DNA of 64,000 nt from Bacteroidota bacterium (GTDB taxonomy: Bacteria; Bacteroidota; Bacteroidia; Bacteroidales; Dysgonomonadaceae): positions 62,001 to 126,000 of the forward strand of contig JAFADY010000019.1 of NCBI GenBank assembly GCA_023424395.1. The letters are read 5' to 3'. The stretch's first letter is position 1, and each line of letters opens with the position of its first letter. The position numbers and the translations under genes are program-made. Below, one piece after another: positions 8,339 through 16,725 of this stretch. A model generated the notes under the pieces. That model did not search any database. It was not told the DNA's origin and saw only the letters and a list, made by a program, of their open reading frames with translations.

Positions 8339-8853
8339 ACAGTTTTCTCTGATTTTTTCTGCTTGCAGATTTATATATCAGCGTAGGTTGACGCCCGGCG
8401 GGTTTCTTGAAGTGAGGGCGACGCAAGTTGTGTCCGTCCTTTTTCTTTTGCAAGTTTTACAACTGCAAAAGTCCTACATAGATGCTTTCGGAATTCGCAT
8501 TCCTGCTTTTTGCGGATAAATACAGCCAGCTATGCACCGACTCCCCTTTCCAAATCTCAGACAACGACTGAGCGATGGATGTAGGATGTGGGATGTAGGA
8601 TGTGGGAATTGCGATGTGGGAATTGGGAATTGGTTAGACTTGGGAGATGATGATAAAGCATCTGACCGATTGCCGGTCTGATGCGTACAGTTGTCCATTG
8701 TCTATTGTCTGTCGTCTATTAGAGACTTAACATGTAAAAGTCTTACCATTGCCAGAAGCAGAGAGGTTAAACTATTCACTATAAGAAGGAAGTTATATTT
8801 CACGATATTGATTTAATTGATGGACAATAAATGCTTTTTCCTGCTTTTTACCT
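8339..8853. other. Non-coding stretch before the polysaccharide operon
   Basis: No credible gene was found; the reading frames present have no family-like sequence or start context. It contains a bulged hairpin at 8445-8471 (CTTTTGCAAGTT against AACTGCAAAAG) and the heptanucleotide array listed separately. No upxY-type (NusG-like) antiterminator gene, often found at the head of Bacteroides capsule loci, is present here. Confidence 0.5.
8577..8632 (+). repeat. Eight-unit heptanucleotide G-tract array
   Basis: Eight consecutive 7-base units: GGATGTA, GGATGTG, GGATGTA, GGATGTG, GGAATTG, CGATGTG, GGAATTG, GGAATTG. G-tracts of three arise at unit junctions with loops of 11, 11 and 4 bases. It lies about 345 bp before the first gene of the polysaccharide operon. 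The unit is related to that at 1838-1872. Confidence 0.8.
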
Positions 8854-8884
8854 TTAGTTTATTCGTTTTTTTGTTATAATTTTG
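8854..8884 (+). promoter_or_regulatory. Candidate promoter of the polysaccharide operon
   Basis: TTAG at 8854-8857 (three of four bases of the TTTG box) and a perfect TAATTTTG at 8877-8884 are separated by 19 bp. The predicted start near 8891 leaves a leader of roughly 85 bases before the dehydrogenase gene. No invertible-promoter repeats are seen around it. Confidence 0.5.
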
Positions 8885-8976
8885 CGAAACAATTGCGAAA
8901 TAAATTACACAATCCGGAAAATCGTTTAAATGATATCCCTCGCAAATAATAGATGTTATAACTATACTATTCATAT

Positions 8977-10290
8977 ATGAAACGAACATTATTACAGAAA
9001 ATTGAAAACAAAGAAATTGTTGTAGGCGTAGTTGGCTTAGGATATGTAGGGCTTCCACTTGCTGTTGAAAAAGCCAAAGCCGGATTCAAAACCATAGGAT
9101 TTGATGTGCAACAGCAAAAAGTGGAAATGGTAAATGCCGGTAAAAATTACATAGGCGATGTGGTGGATGACGACCTGAGTGATATTGTAAAAAAAGGTAT
9201 GCTTTCAGCCACTAATGATTTTAGTTTTATAAAAAACGTTGATTTTGTAGCAATCTGTGTACCCACACCTTTGGATATTTATCAGCAACCAGATATCAGT
9301 TATGTGAAATCTTCTTGTGAAGAAATAGCAAAATATATGACTACCGGTACTATGGTGGTATTAGAATCAACTACTTACCCGGGAACAACGGAAGAATTGG
9401 TGAAACCGATTTTGGAAGAAGGTTCGGGATTAAAATGCGGAACGGATTTTTACTTGGGCTTCTCGCCCGAACGTGTAGACCCGGGAAATTTAATTTATAA
9501 AACAAAGAATACGCCCAAAGTAGTCGGAGCCATCGGAGATGACGCGTTGGAAGTAATTGCAGCTATGTACCGCGCCGTATTGGATAGTGATGTGCATACC
9601 GTATCAAGTCCCGCTATTGCGGAAATGGAAAAAATCCTTGAAAATACATACCGCAATATCAATATAGGATTGGTTAATGAGTTGGCTATTCTTTGCCATA
9701 AAATGAATATCAATTTATGGGAAGTGATCGATGCCGCGAAAACCAAGCCTTACGGTTTTCAGGCATTTTACCCCGGCCCTGGACTCGGCGGGCATTGCAT
9801 ACCTCTTGACCCGTATTATTTATCTTGGAAGGCGCGCGAATTCGGATTCCACACTTCCATGATCGAATCATCGATGATGATCAATGACCGTATGCCCGAA
9901 TATTGTATGGAGCGAGCTAGTGTCATTTTGAACCGTTTTCAAAAATCGTTGAGTGCGTCTAAGATTTTGGTTTTAGGCGTTGCCTATAAACAAGATATTG
10001 ACGATTACCGCGAAAGCCCTGCATTGGTGGTCATAGATATTCTGAAAAAAATGGGTGCTGATGTCGTATTCTATGACTCTTATATTTCGGAATATAAATA
10101 CAAAGGAAAAAAATACCAAGGAGAAACTGAACTTACAGCCGATTTATTGAAAGATGCAGATTTGGTGTTGATTGCAGCATCGCACTCGAATGTAGACTAT
10201 GATTTTGTGCAAAAAAACGCTAAATTTGTATTCGACACGAAAAATGCGATGAAGGGTGTGAAAAATCGTGATAACATTGAATTACTATAA
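8977..10290 (+). CDS. wbpA: UDP-N-acetyl-glucosamine/mannosamine 6-dehydrogenase (WbpA-like)
   Basis: This 437-residue nucleotide-sugar dehydrogenase oxidises C6 of a UDP-HexNAc to the uronic acid with two NAD+. The N-terminal Rossmann motif is VVGLGYVGLPLAVEKAKAGF. The central region has ESTTYPGTTEE and GFSPERVDPGN. The catalytic cysteine is in GPGLGGHCIPLDPYYL, and a C-terminal nucleotide-binding domain follows (VLGVAYKQDIDDYRESPAL). Sequence alone does not separate UDP-GlcNAc from UDP-ManNAc substrates. Three bases separate it from the wbpB-like gene, and the four-gene context points to UDP-GlcNAc oxidation as in WbpA. Confidence 0.9.
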   Translation: MKRTLLQKIENKEIVVGVVGLGYVGLPLAVEKAKAGFKTIGFDVQQQKVEMVNAGKNYIGDVVDDDLSDIVKKGMLSATNDFSFIKNVDFVAICVPTPLDIYQQPDISYVKSSCEEIAKYMTTGTMVVLESTTYPGTTEELVKPILEEGSGLKCGTDFYLGFSPERVDPGNLIYKTKNTPKVVGAIGDDALEVIAAMYRAVLDSDVHTVSSPAIAEMEKILENTYRNINIGLVNELAILCHKMNINLWEVIDAAKTKPYGFQAFYPGPGLGGHCIPLDPYYLSWKAREFGFHTSMIESSMMINDRMPEYCMERASVILNRFQKSLSASKILVLGVAYKQDIDDYRESPALVVIDILKKMGADVVFYDSYISEYKYKGKKYQGETELTADLLKDADLVLIAASHSNVDYDFVQKNAKFVFDTKNAMKGVKNRDNIELL

Positions 10291-10292
10291 CA

Positions 10293-11249
10293 ATGACAAA
10301 AAAAATATGTGTAATCGGAGGTGGCAGATGGGGACAAAACCATATCCGCACCCTTTTTCAGATGGGAAATTTGGGAGGGATCGTAGAAGCTAATCCACGC
10401 CGATTGGAAGAATTATTGAGCCAATATCCTGTACAAGGTTTCAATGACTTGGAGGCGGCTGTTCAAAGCGGTTTTGACGGATACACTATCGCCGCTCCCG
10501 CACCGCTGCATTATTCAATCGCTAAAGAGTTGCTTTTAAAAGGTCAAAACGTATTGGTTGAAAAACCATTGACATTATCTTCGGAAGAAGCGTTAGATTT
10601 GGTTGAAACAGCCGACAGAAATGATGCACGGCTGATGGTGGGGCACGTGCTGCTTTTCCATCCCGCCATCAGAAAAATAAAAGAACTTATCGATAACGAT
10701 AAAATAGGGAAATTACACTATATCTATTCCAACCGATTGAACTTGGGGACTGTACGGACAGAGGAAAATGTTTTTTGGTCGTTAGCCCCGCATGATGTTT
10801 CCATACTTGATTATTTTGTAGGAAATCCTGCTGTGTCTATACAGGCGCAAGGACAAAAATTTTTACAAAAAAATGTTTATGACTCTACATTAACACAACT
10901 TGTTTATCCCGATAACGTCCATGGGCACGTATTCGCTTCGTGGCTGCATCCGTTTAAAGAGCACCGGTTAGTGGTGATCGGAAGTAAAGGAATGCTTTCT
11001 TTTGAGGATTCGAGTAAGGATAAAAATATTGTTTTTTACAATAAACGAGTTGATTTAGAGGATGGGAATCCGGTAATAAAAACAGACCCCGACGAAATAA
11101 TCCATTACGAAAAGAAAATGCCTTTAACGGAAGAGATAACTTATTTTGTGGAAAACTTAGATAAGAAGATTGAAATAGCCGATGGTAAATCAGGTTATGA
11201 AGTAGTGAAAGTTTTAGAAAAAGTTCAACAATTATTAGATTCTAATTAA
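10293..11249 (+). CDS. wbpB: UDP-GlcNAcA 3-dehydrogenase (Gfo/Idh/MocA family, WbpB/WlbA-like)
   Basis: The 318-residue oxidoreductase has the N-terminal NAD-binding fold VIGGGRWGQNHIRTLFQMGN, the family motif LVEKPLTLSSEEALDLVE, and AHDVSILDY-type residues in the substrate domain (LAPHDVSILDYFVGNPA). In the Wbp/Wlb pathway this enzyme oxidises C3 of UDP-GlcNAcA to the 3-keto sugar. Its stop codon overlaps the start of the acetyltransferase gene by one base (TAATG), implying translational coupling. The specific substrate is inferred from its neighbours. Confidence 0.87.
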   Translation: MTKKICVIGGGRWGQNHIRTLFQMGNLGGIVEANPRRLEELLSQYPVQGFNDLEAAVQSGFDGYTIAAPAPLHYSIAKELLLKGQNVLVEKPLTLSSEEALDLVETADRNDARLMVGHVLLFHPAIRKIKELIDNDKIGKLHYIYSNRLNLGTVRTEENVFWSLAPHDVSILDYFVGNPAVSIQAQGQKFLQKNVYDSTLTQLVYPDNVHGHVFASWLHPFKEHRLVVIGSKGMLSFEDSSKDKNIVFYNKRVDLEDGNPVIKTDPDEIIHYEKKMPLTEEITYFVENLDKKIEIADGKSGYEVVKVLEKVQQLLDSN

Positions 11250-11815
11250 TGGAAAAAGAATATTTTGTTCACGAGAGTAGTTATGTTGACGAGAATGTAA
11301 CAATTGGCAAAGGAACTAAAATATGGCATTTCAGCCATATACAAAAAGGAGCAACATTGGGGGAAAACTGTTCGCTCGGACAGAACGTAAATATCGCCAA
11401 TAACGTTAAAATAGGCAATGGCGTACGCATACAAAATAATGTGTCGGTTTACGAAGGCGTGGAAATAGAAGACAACGTTTTCTGCGGCCCATCATGTGTT
11501 TTTACCAATGTAACTACTCCTCGTTCGCATTATTCCGTTCATGGAGTTTACGCTAAAACGCTTGTAAAGTGGGGCGCATCGTTAGGAGCCAATTCTACTA
11601 TTGTTTGCGGCCATAATGTGGGGCGATGCGCTTTAATCGCTGCCGGTGCCGTTGTAACTAAAGATGTGAAAGACCACGCTTTAATGGCGGGAGTACCTGC
11701 AAAACAAATCGGCTGGGTTTGTGAATGCGGTGAACGTTTATCAGGCAATCTAACATGTGAAAAATGCCATAAAGAATACAAAGAAACAGAAACAGGATTA
11801 ACAGAAATAAAATAG
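11249..11815 (+). CDS. wbpD: Sugar N-acetyltransferase, hexapeptide-repeat (WbpD/WlbB-like)
   Basis: The 188-residue protein is a left-handed beta-helix with repeats such as YVDENVTIGKGTKIWHFSHI and VKIGNGVRIQNNVSVYEGV. It has the loop GPSCVFTNVTTPRS and the GAVVTKDVKDHALMAGVPAK ending typical of WlbB/WbpD enzymes. A short Cys-rich tail (CECGERLSGNLTCEKCHKEY) has four cysteines arranged like a zinc ribbon, as in several homologues. It is expected to acetylate the 3-amino group of UDP-GlcNAc3NA using acetyl-CoA. It sits 7 bp before the aminotransferase gene. Confidence 0.9.
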   Translation: MEKEYFVHESSYVDENVTIGKGTKIWHFSHIQKGATLGENCSLGQNVNIANNVKIGNGVRIQNNVSVYEGVEIEDNVFCGPSCVFTNVTTPRSHYSVHGVYAKTLVKWGASLGANSTIVCGHNVGRCALIAAGAVVTKDVKDHALMAGVPAKQIGWVCECGERLSGNLTCEKCHKEYKETETGLTEIK

Positions 11816-11822
11816 ACAAACT

Positions 11823-12956
11823 ATGCAATTCAGAGATTTAGTAAAACAATACACTGTCTTAAAGCCCGAAATCGATAAGGCTATGATGGAAACAGCCGCT
11901 TCGGGCGGGTACATTATGGGCAAACCCGTAAAAGAATTAGAGGGTATGTTGGCTGATTACGTAGGGGTGAAACATTGTATAACCTGCGCTAACGGAACAG
12001 ATGCGCTTACACTTGCACTTAAAGCTTGGGGAATTAAGCAAGGAGATGCTGTTTTTGTTCCGGATTTTACATTTTTTGCGTCGGCCGAAGTAGTTTCCTT
12101 AGAAGGTGCAACTCCTGTCTTTGTGGATGTGAGGGAAGATACTTTTAACATTGATGTGGTAAGCTTGGAAGAAGCGATACAAGAGACATTAGTCGAGGGT
12201 AAATTAACTCCTAAAGCGATTATCACCGTAGACTTATTTGGCCTTCCAGCTGATTATTTCGCTGTAAAGGAAATTGCCGATAAATACAATCTTCTTATTT
12301 TAGAAGACGGGGCACAAGGGTTCGGTGGAAAAATTGGAGATCGCATGGCGTGCAGCTTGGGAGATATTTCTACGACATCGTTCTTCCCTGCCAAACCGTT
12401 AGGTTGTTATGGCGACGGAGGAGCAGTATTTACGAATAACGACGAATGGGCCGAAATCATGAATTCCCTGAAAGTTCACGGGAAAGGATCGTTTAAATAC
12501 GATAATGTACGTATTGGTGTGAATTCACGATTGGATACTTTGCAAGCGGCCATATTAATTCCCAAATTCAATGCTTTTAAAGAGTATGAAGTTACGGATA
12601 TAAATAAAGCAGCCGCACTTTACACGGAAAAATTACAAGACATTGTAAAAACACCTATAATTCCTGAAGGATATTACTCAAGTTGGGCTCAGTATACCAT
12701 ACAATTAAAAGATAGAGAGCAACGCGACGGATTACAGGCGCATCTGAAAGAAAATGGAATTCCTAGTATGGTCTATTATCCTACACCCATGCATGGACAA
12801 ACGGCTTATAAAGAATTGAATTATCCCGCAGATAGTAATCCTATCACTCAAAAACTGTGTGCAACAGTACTCTCATTGCCGATACATCCGTATATTACAG
12901 AAGAGGAAATAGAGCAGGTGTGTAAAAATGTTGTATCATTTTCAAAAAGATATTGA
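11823..12956 (+). CDS. wbpE: Sugar 3-aminotransferase, DegT/DnrJ/EryC1 family (WbpE/WlbC-like)
   Basis: The 377-residue PLP enzyme would transfer an amino group from glutamate to the 3-keto sugar made by the WbpB-like enzyme. Visible are GVKHCITCANGTDALTLALK (cofactor phosphate binding), ILEDGAQGFGG with the Asp that contacts the pyridine, and the PLP lysine in TTSFFPAKPLGCYGDGGAVF. The substrate loop NSRLDTLQAAIL is also present. It closes the four-gene set. In P. gingivalis the T9SS-related gene porR encodes an aminotransferase of this family, so a role in the anchoring polysaccharide is plausible but inferred. Confidence 0.92.
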   Translation: MQFRDLVKQYTVLKPEIDKAMMETAASGGYIMGKPVKELEGMLADYVGVKHCITCANGTDALTLALKAWGIKQGDAVFVPDFTFFASAEVVSLEGATPVFVDVREDTFNIDVVSLEEAIQETLVEGKLTPKAIITVDLFGLPADYFAVKEIADKYNLLILEDGAQGFGGKIGDRMACSLGDISTTSFFPAKPLGCYGDGGAVFTNNDEWAEIMNSLKVHGKGSFKYDNVRIGVNSRLDTLQAAILIPKFNAFKEYEVTDINKAAALYTEKLQDIVKTPIIPEGYYSSWAQYTIQLKDREQRDGLQAHLKENGIPSMVYYPTPMHGQTAYKELNYPADSNPITQKLCATVLSLPIHPYITEEEIEQVCKNVVSFSKRY

Positions 12957-13015
12957 TAAGTTATGCTCAAATTTATTAAATCATCTTTAAGATTTGAGTA
13001 TAAAATTCATATATA

Positions 13016-14554
13016 GTGGATGTAGAGAATTATTCTAATAATAATTTAAGAATCGCTAGAAACACAATAGTTCTTTATATAAGAATGTTTTTCATTCTTA
13101 TATTAAACCTTTATATTTCAAGGCTTGTTTTAAATTATTTAGGTGTAATTGATTACGGTGTTTATAATATTGTTGGTGGAGTTATTGTACTTTTTTCTTT
13201 TCTAAACGGTGCTATGACTTCCGCTACTCAGAGATTTTTGAGCTACGAGATAGGATCTGGTACACCTAAAAAAGTTAATGAGGTCTTTTCAATATGTATT
13301 ACGTCTCATCTATTAATAGCATTCGGAGTTGTTATTCTAGGTGAAACCCTAGGCCTTTGGTTCTTACATAATTATATAAACATTCCGGCGGAGAGGATGT
13401 CGGCAGCTATATTTACATATCATTTTTCCATTTTCAGTTTTTGTTTTGGCATTATTCAAATTCCTTACTCTTCAATTATTATTGCTTATGAAAAAATGAA
13501 TACTTATGCAATAGTTACAATAATAGATGCTGTTTTAAAACTTAGTGTTGCTATGTTGTTGTCTTTTTCAGTTTTTGATAGGCTTAAACAATATTCATTT
13601 TCTATGTTTATGGTGCATTTTATTGTGCTATTGTTGTATTTTATTATTATTAAGATAAATTATAAAGAAACTAAATATTGCCTATTTTGGGATAAAAAAA
13701 GGTATTTTGAAATTTTTAGTTTTTCAGGATGGAGCGTTTTAGGTGGTGCTGCTAATATTTCTGTAAACCAGGGGATTAGCATAGTGCTGAATTTGTTTTA
13801 TGGAGTTATTGCAAATACTGCCGTAGGCATTGCTAATCAAGTAACTACTGCGGTATATTCTTTTGTAACAAATTTTCAAACAGCATTCAAGCCGCAAATT
13901 ATAAAATACTATGCTTCTAAAAATTACACACACTTTTATTCACTCTTATTTAGAGCTTCTAAATTTTCTTATTATTTGATTTTTATTATTGCTTTGCCTG
14001 TTCTTCTTTGTACTGAAGGGATTTTCAAATTGTGGCTTGGTCAAGTTCCTGAATATGCCGTAGTGTTTTGTAAATTAATTATTGTGAATAGGATTATAGA
14101 TTCAATTTCGGGACCTTTATGGATGGCAGTACAAGCTACTGGTAATATAAAGAAATATCAAATTATTGTTAGTAGTATTATTTTGATGAATTTAGTTTTT
14201 TCTTATCTGTTTTTAAAAATGGGATTTGCTCCGCATGTAGTCTATATAGTGAGTATATTTATTAATATTATATTGTTGATATATAGGATAATATTTTTAC
14301 ATTATTTAGTTCAGTTACCTATAAAAAATTTTTGCACTGAGGTCCTTTTTAAGTTAGTTATAGTAACTATTTTATCTATACCGATACCTTTATTGATTCG
14401 TCTTAACTTAGATGTTAATTCTATATTGAATGTATTCATTATCTCTTTTGTATCTTTACTTATGACACTTATCTTTATATATGTACTAGGATTAGAGAAA
14501 ACGGAACGAGTATGGCTTCACTCTATTAATCCATTTAAAAATAGAATAAAATGA
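13016..14554 (+). CDS. wzx: Polysaccharide flippase, Wzx/MVF-like
   Basis: This 512-residue, very hydrophobic protein has about 12-14 predicted membrane segments. The start NTIVLYIRMFFILILNLYIS, then LGVIDYGVYNIVGG, is typical of oligosaccharide flippases. It would move the lipid-linked repeat unit across the inner membrane. The best start is the GTG at 13016, because the next in-frame ATG (residue 24) would cut into the first helix. A 17-codon frame (12963-13016) ends exactly on this GTG in the arrangement TAGTG, possibly coupling translation. From here the sequence becomes strikingly A+T-rich compared with the preceding sugar genes. Confidence 0.88.
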   Translation: MDVENYSNNNLRIARNTIVLYIRMFFILILNLYISRLVLNYLGVIDYGVYNIVGGVIVLFSFLNGAMTSATQRFLSYEIGSGTPKKVNEVFSICITSHLLIAFGVVILGETLGLWFLHNYINIPAERMSAAIFTYHFSIFSFCFGIIQIPYSSIIIAYEKMNTYAIVTIIDAVLKLSVAMLLSFSVFDRLKQYSFSMFMVHFIVLLLYFIIIKINYKETKYCLFWDKKRYFEIFSFSGWSVLGGAANISVNQGISIVLNLFYGVIANTAVGIANQVTTAVYSFVTNFQTAFKPQIIKYYASKNYTHFYSLLFRASKFSYYLIFIIALPVLLCTEGIFKLWLGQVPEYAVVFCKLIIVNRIIDSISGPLWMAVQATGNIKKYQIIVSSIILMNLVFSYLFLKMGFAPHVVYIVSIFINIILLIYRIIFLHYLVQLPIKNFCTEVLFKLVIVTILSIPIPLLIRLNLDVNSILNVFIISFVSLLMTLIFIYVLGLEKTERVWLHSINPFKNRIK

Positions 14555-15543
14555 AAGTATTAAGACAGTTTGTTAAAAAAATTTTAGGTGATAAATTAAT
14601 ATCGCTTGTTAGGTTAAGGAAAAGCTTTCGAGAAGACTATCTGTTATATAAAAAATACTCCTCTTTATTTTCTGTGGATTCCTATGAAAAAATAGAGTCC
14701 GAAATAACATTAAGATATCATTCTATAGAAAAAGGCTTTTTGCATAAAAAAATTCGTCCATTTTTTGCAAAAAAAAGAGTTGTTGAATTATTAGAGCTCC
14801 TAAATAAATTGGATTTAGAAGATTACAAAGAGAAAGTTCAGATTCAAGCAGCCCTATGTAATTTATGTAACTATTATAAATATCATAAAGATAATAATTT
14901 TGATATATCAGATTATTTTTCAGATGATTATTATACTCTATTTAAGAGTTTGTTAAATAAACATTACGGGTATTTTAAGACTTTTGACAGATTGAGTTAT
15001 TTTAAATATACAAAAGATAGTTTTGAACTGTTTTCACAATCAAGATCAAGTATTAGGTCTTTCACTAGAGAAAAGGTTCCGTTAGAAGTTATAAAAAAGG
15101 TAGTTTGCCTTGCAAATCATGCTCCTTCAGTTTGTAACAGACAGCCCTTTTCTGCTCTATTAGTTCAAAAAGAAGATTTAGTAGAAAAAGTTTTTAAACT
15201 TCAATCAGGCCTAAAAGGGTATTATGAAGAGGTTAGTCAGGTTTTAGTTGTCATTTCTGATAGGCAGTATTATTATACCGTGGGAGAGAGAAATCAGCTA
15301 TATGTAGATGGGGGAATGTTTTTAATGAACCTTTTATACGCATTGCATTATTATGAAATAGCGGCTTGTCCCGCACATTGGGCTATGCCTAGTCACGTAA
15401 ATAGAAGTGTGATAAAATTGTTAAATTTAAAGGAATCTCAACAAGTTATATGTCTTATTGCTATTGGATATCCACAAGAAGATATTAGGGCAACTCTTTC
15501 TTTAAGACGTGACTGGACTGAGAATTTGTATATAATTGAATAA
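14551..15543 (+). CDS. Nitroreductase-family protein with N-terminal extension
   Basis: The 330-residue protein overlaps the flippase gene by four bases (ATGA). Residues about 160-330 form a nitroreductase (PF00881) domain with SRSSIRSFTREKVPLEVIKK and ANHAPSVCNRQPFSALLV, a flavin-contacting region, and a GGMFLMNLLYALHYYEIAA helix. The first 150 residues are charged and have no recognised domain. Such proteins recur next to polysaccharide pyruvyl transferases in surface-glycan loci, as here. Their substrate is unknown; oxidoreduction of a glycan building block is the simplest guess. Confidence 0.8.
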   Translation: MKVLRQFVKKILGDKLISLVRLRKSFREDYLLYKKYSSLFSVDSYEKIESEITLRYHSIEKGFLHKKIRPFFAKKRVVELLELLNKLDLEDYKEKVQIQAALCNLCNYYKYHKDNNFDISDYFSDDYYTLFKSLLNKHYGYFKTFDRLSYFKYTKDSFELFSQSRSSIRSFTREKVPLEVIKKVVCLANHAPSVCNRQPFSALLVQKEDLVEKVFKLQSGLKGYYEEVSQVLVVISDRQYYYTVGERNQLYVDGGMFLMNLLYALHYYEIAACPAHWAMPSHVNRSVIKLLNLKESQQVICLIAIGYPQEDIRATLSLRRDWTENLYIIE

Positions 15544-15549
15544 ATATTT

Positions 15550-16692
15550 ATGAAAATTGGGATTTTAACTCTTCAACTAATTAATAATTACGGGGGAATA
15601 CTACAAGGGTTTGCTTTACAGAGGTATTTAAAAAAACAAGGACATGAAGTGTATACAATATCATATAAAATCCCTATTTCACCAGTTATACGAGTCTTTT
15701 CTTTGATAAAAAGACTTTTAATGAAATTAAGGGGGCGCGAAGTGAGTATTCGTGGATGGACAACTTCTGCCGAAGATAAAATAATTAATCAGCATGTTAA
15801 TAAATTTATTCGGGAAAATATAAAACAGACAGATGTTATTAACATTATTAATGGGCTCCCAAAACTACAAAAAAAATACAGTTTTGATTGTATTGTAGTA
15901 GGTAGTGATCAATGTTGGAAACCTTACCCTAATAAAAGAATTAGATCTATGTTTTTAAAAGGTCTAGAGGCAGAAAATATTATTCGAATTGCTTATGCAG
16001 TCTCTTTTGGAGAGGATTTTTGGGAGTATTCAAAAAAACAGACGAGAGATTGCAAAAAGCTGGTTAAACGATTTGATATAGTTTCGGTTAGAGAGGAAAG
16101 TGGAATTTCGTTATGTCGAGACTTTTTTCATATTAGGGTAGAGCATCTTATTGACCCCACTCTCTTAATTGATAGAGAAGAATACGAGAGTTTTATTAAT
16201 GTGCGATTAAATGAAATAAATAATAATGAAAAAACCATTATGGCATATATTTTAGATAAAACTTCAGAGAAAGAGCGAATCATTGAGTATATGGAGAAAA
16301 AATTAAATGCTAAACGTAATGTGGTTGAACCAATATCACGATTTTCGATCGCGAGCAAAAAAAATATTCATAATTGCATTGTTCCGCCAATTGAAGAATG
16401 GATAAGAGGTTTTGTTCAAGCCGAATATGTTATTACTGACTCTTTTCATGGAACAGTATTTGCGCTGATATTTAATAAACCTTTTCTTGCTATTGCGAAT
16501 AAACATAGAGGGTTAACTAGGTTTACTTCTTTATTAAAATTATTTGGACTTGAGGAACGACTAATAAATAACTTGAGTGATATAACTGAAGATTTGATGG
16601 ATAGAAAAATAGATTTTGAAAAGATCAATAAAATTATACTAAAACAAAGAAAACGTACTGATTTGTTTTTCAATCAAGTTTTATCTTCGTGA
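15550..16692 (+). CDS. Polysaccharide pyruvyl transferase family protein
   Basis: The 380-residue protein matches PF04230 (CsaB/WcaK family). Diagnostic parts are MKIGILTLQLINNYGGILQG, FDCIVVGSDQCWKPYPN, a SFGEDFW segment and the C-terminal VITDSFHGTVFALIFNKPF. The family transfers pyruvate from phosphoenolpyruvate to a sugar as a ketal, giving the polysaccharide negative charge. The gene is 6 bp after the nitroreductase-like gene. Which sugar is modified cannot be read from the sequence. Confidence 0.87.
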   Translation: MKIGILTLQLINNYGGILQGFALQRYLKKQGHEVYTISYKIPISPVIRVFSLIKRLLMKLRGREVSIRGWTTSAEDKIINQHVNKFIRENIKQTDVINIINGLPKLQKKYSFDCIVVGSDQCWKPYPNKRIRSMFLKGLEAENIIRIAYAVSFGEDFWEYSKKQTRDCKKLVKRFDIVSVREESGISLCRDFFHIRVEHLIDPTLLIDREEYESFINVRLNEINNNEKTIMAYILDKTSEKERIIEYMEKKLNAKRNVVEPISRFSIASKKNIHNCIVPPIEEWIRGFVQAEYVITDSFHGTVFALIFNKPFLAIANKHRGLTRFTSLLKLFGLEERLINNLSDITEDLMDRKIDFEKINKIILKQRKRTDLFFNQVLSS

Positions 16693-16725
16693 TTTTTTAT
16701 TTTTAAAGGGCTACTGAGTTTAGAA

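Noticed and set aside
8178..8698. Minus-strand frames of 91 and 74 codons downstream of the first epimerase
   Set aside because: No domain, signal peptide or start context; the second reads through the heptanucleotide array.
12963..13016. 17-residue leader peptide ending on the flippase GTG start
   Set aside because: The TAGTG overlap is suggestive but the peptide is short and unremarkable; chance is likely in A+T-rich DNA, so it is mentioned only in the flippase entry.
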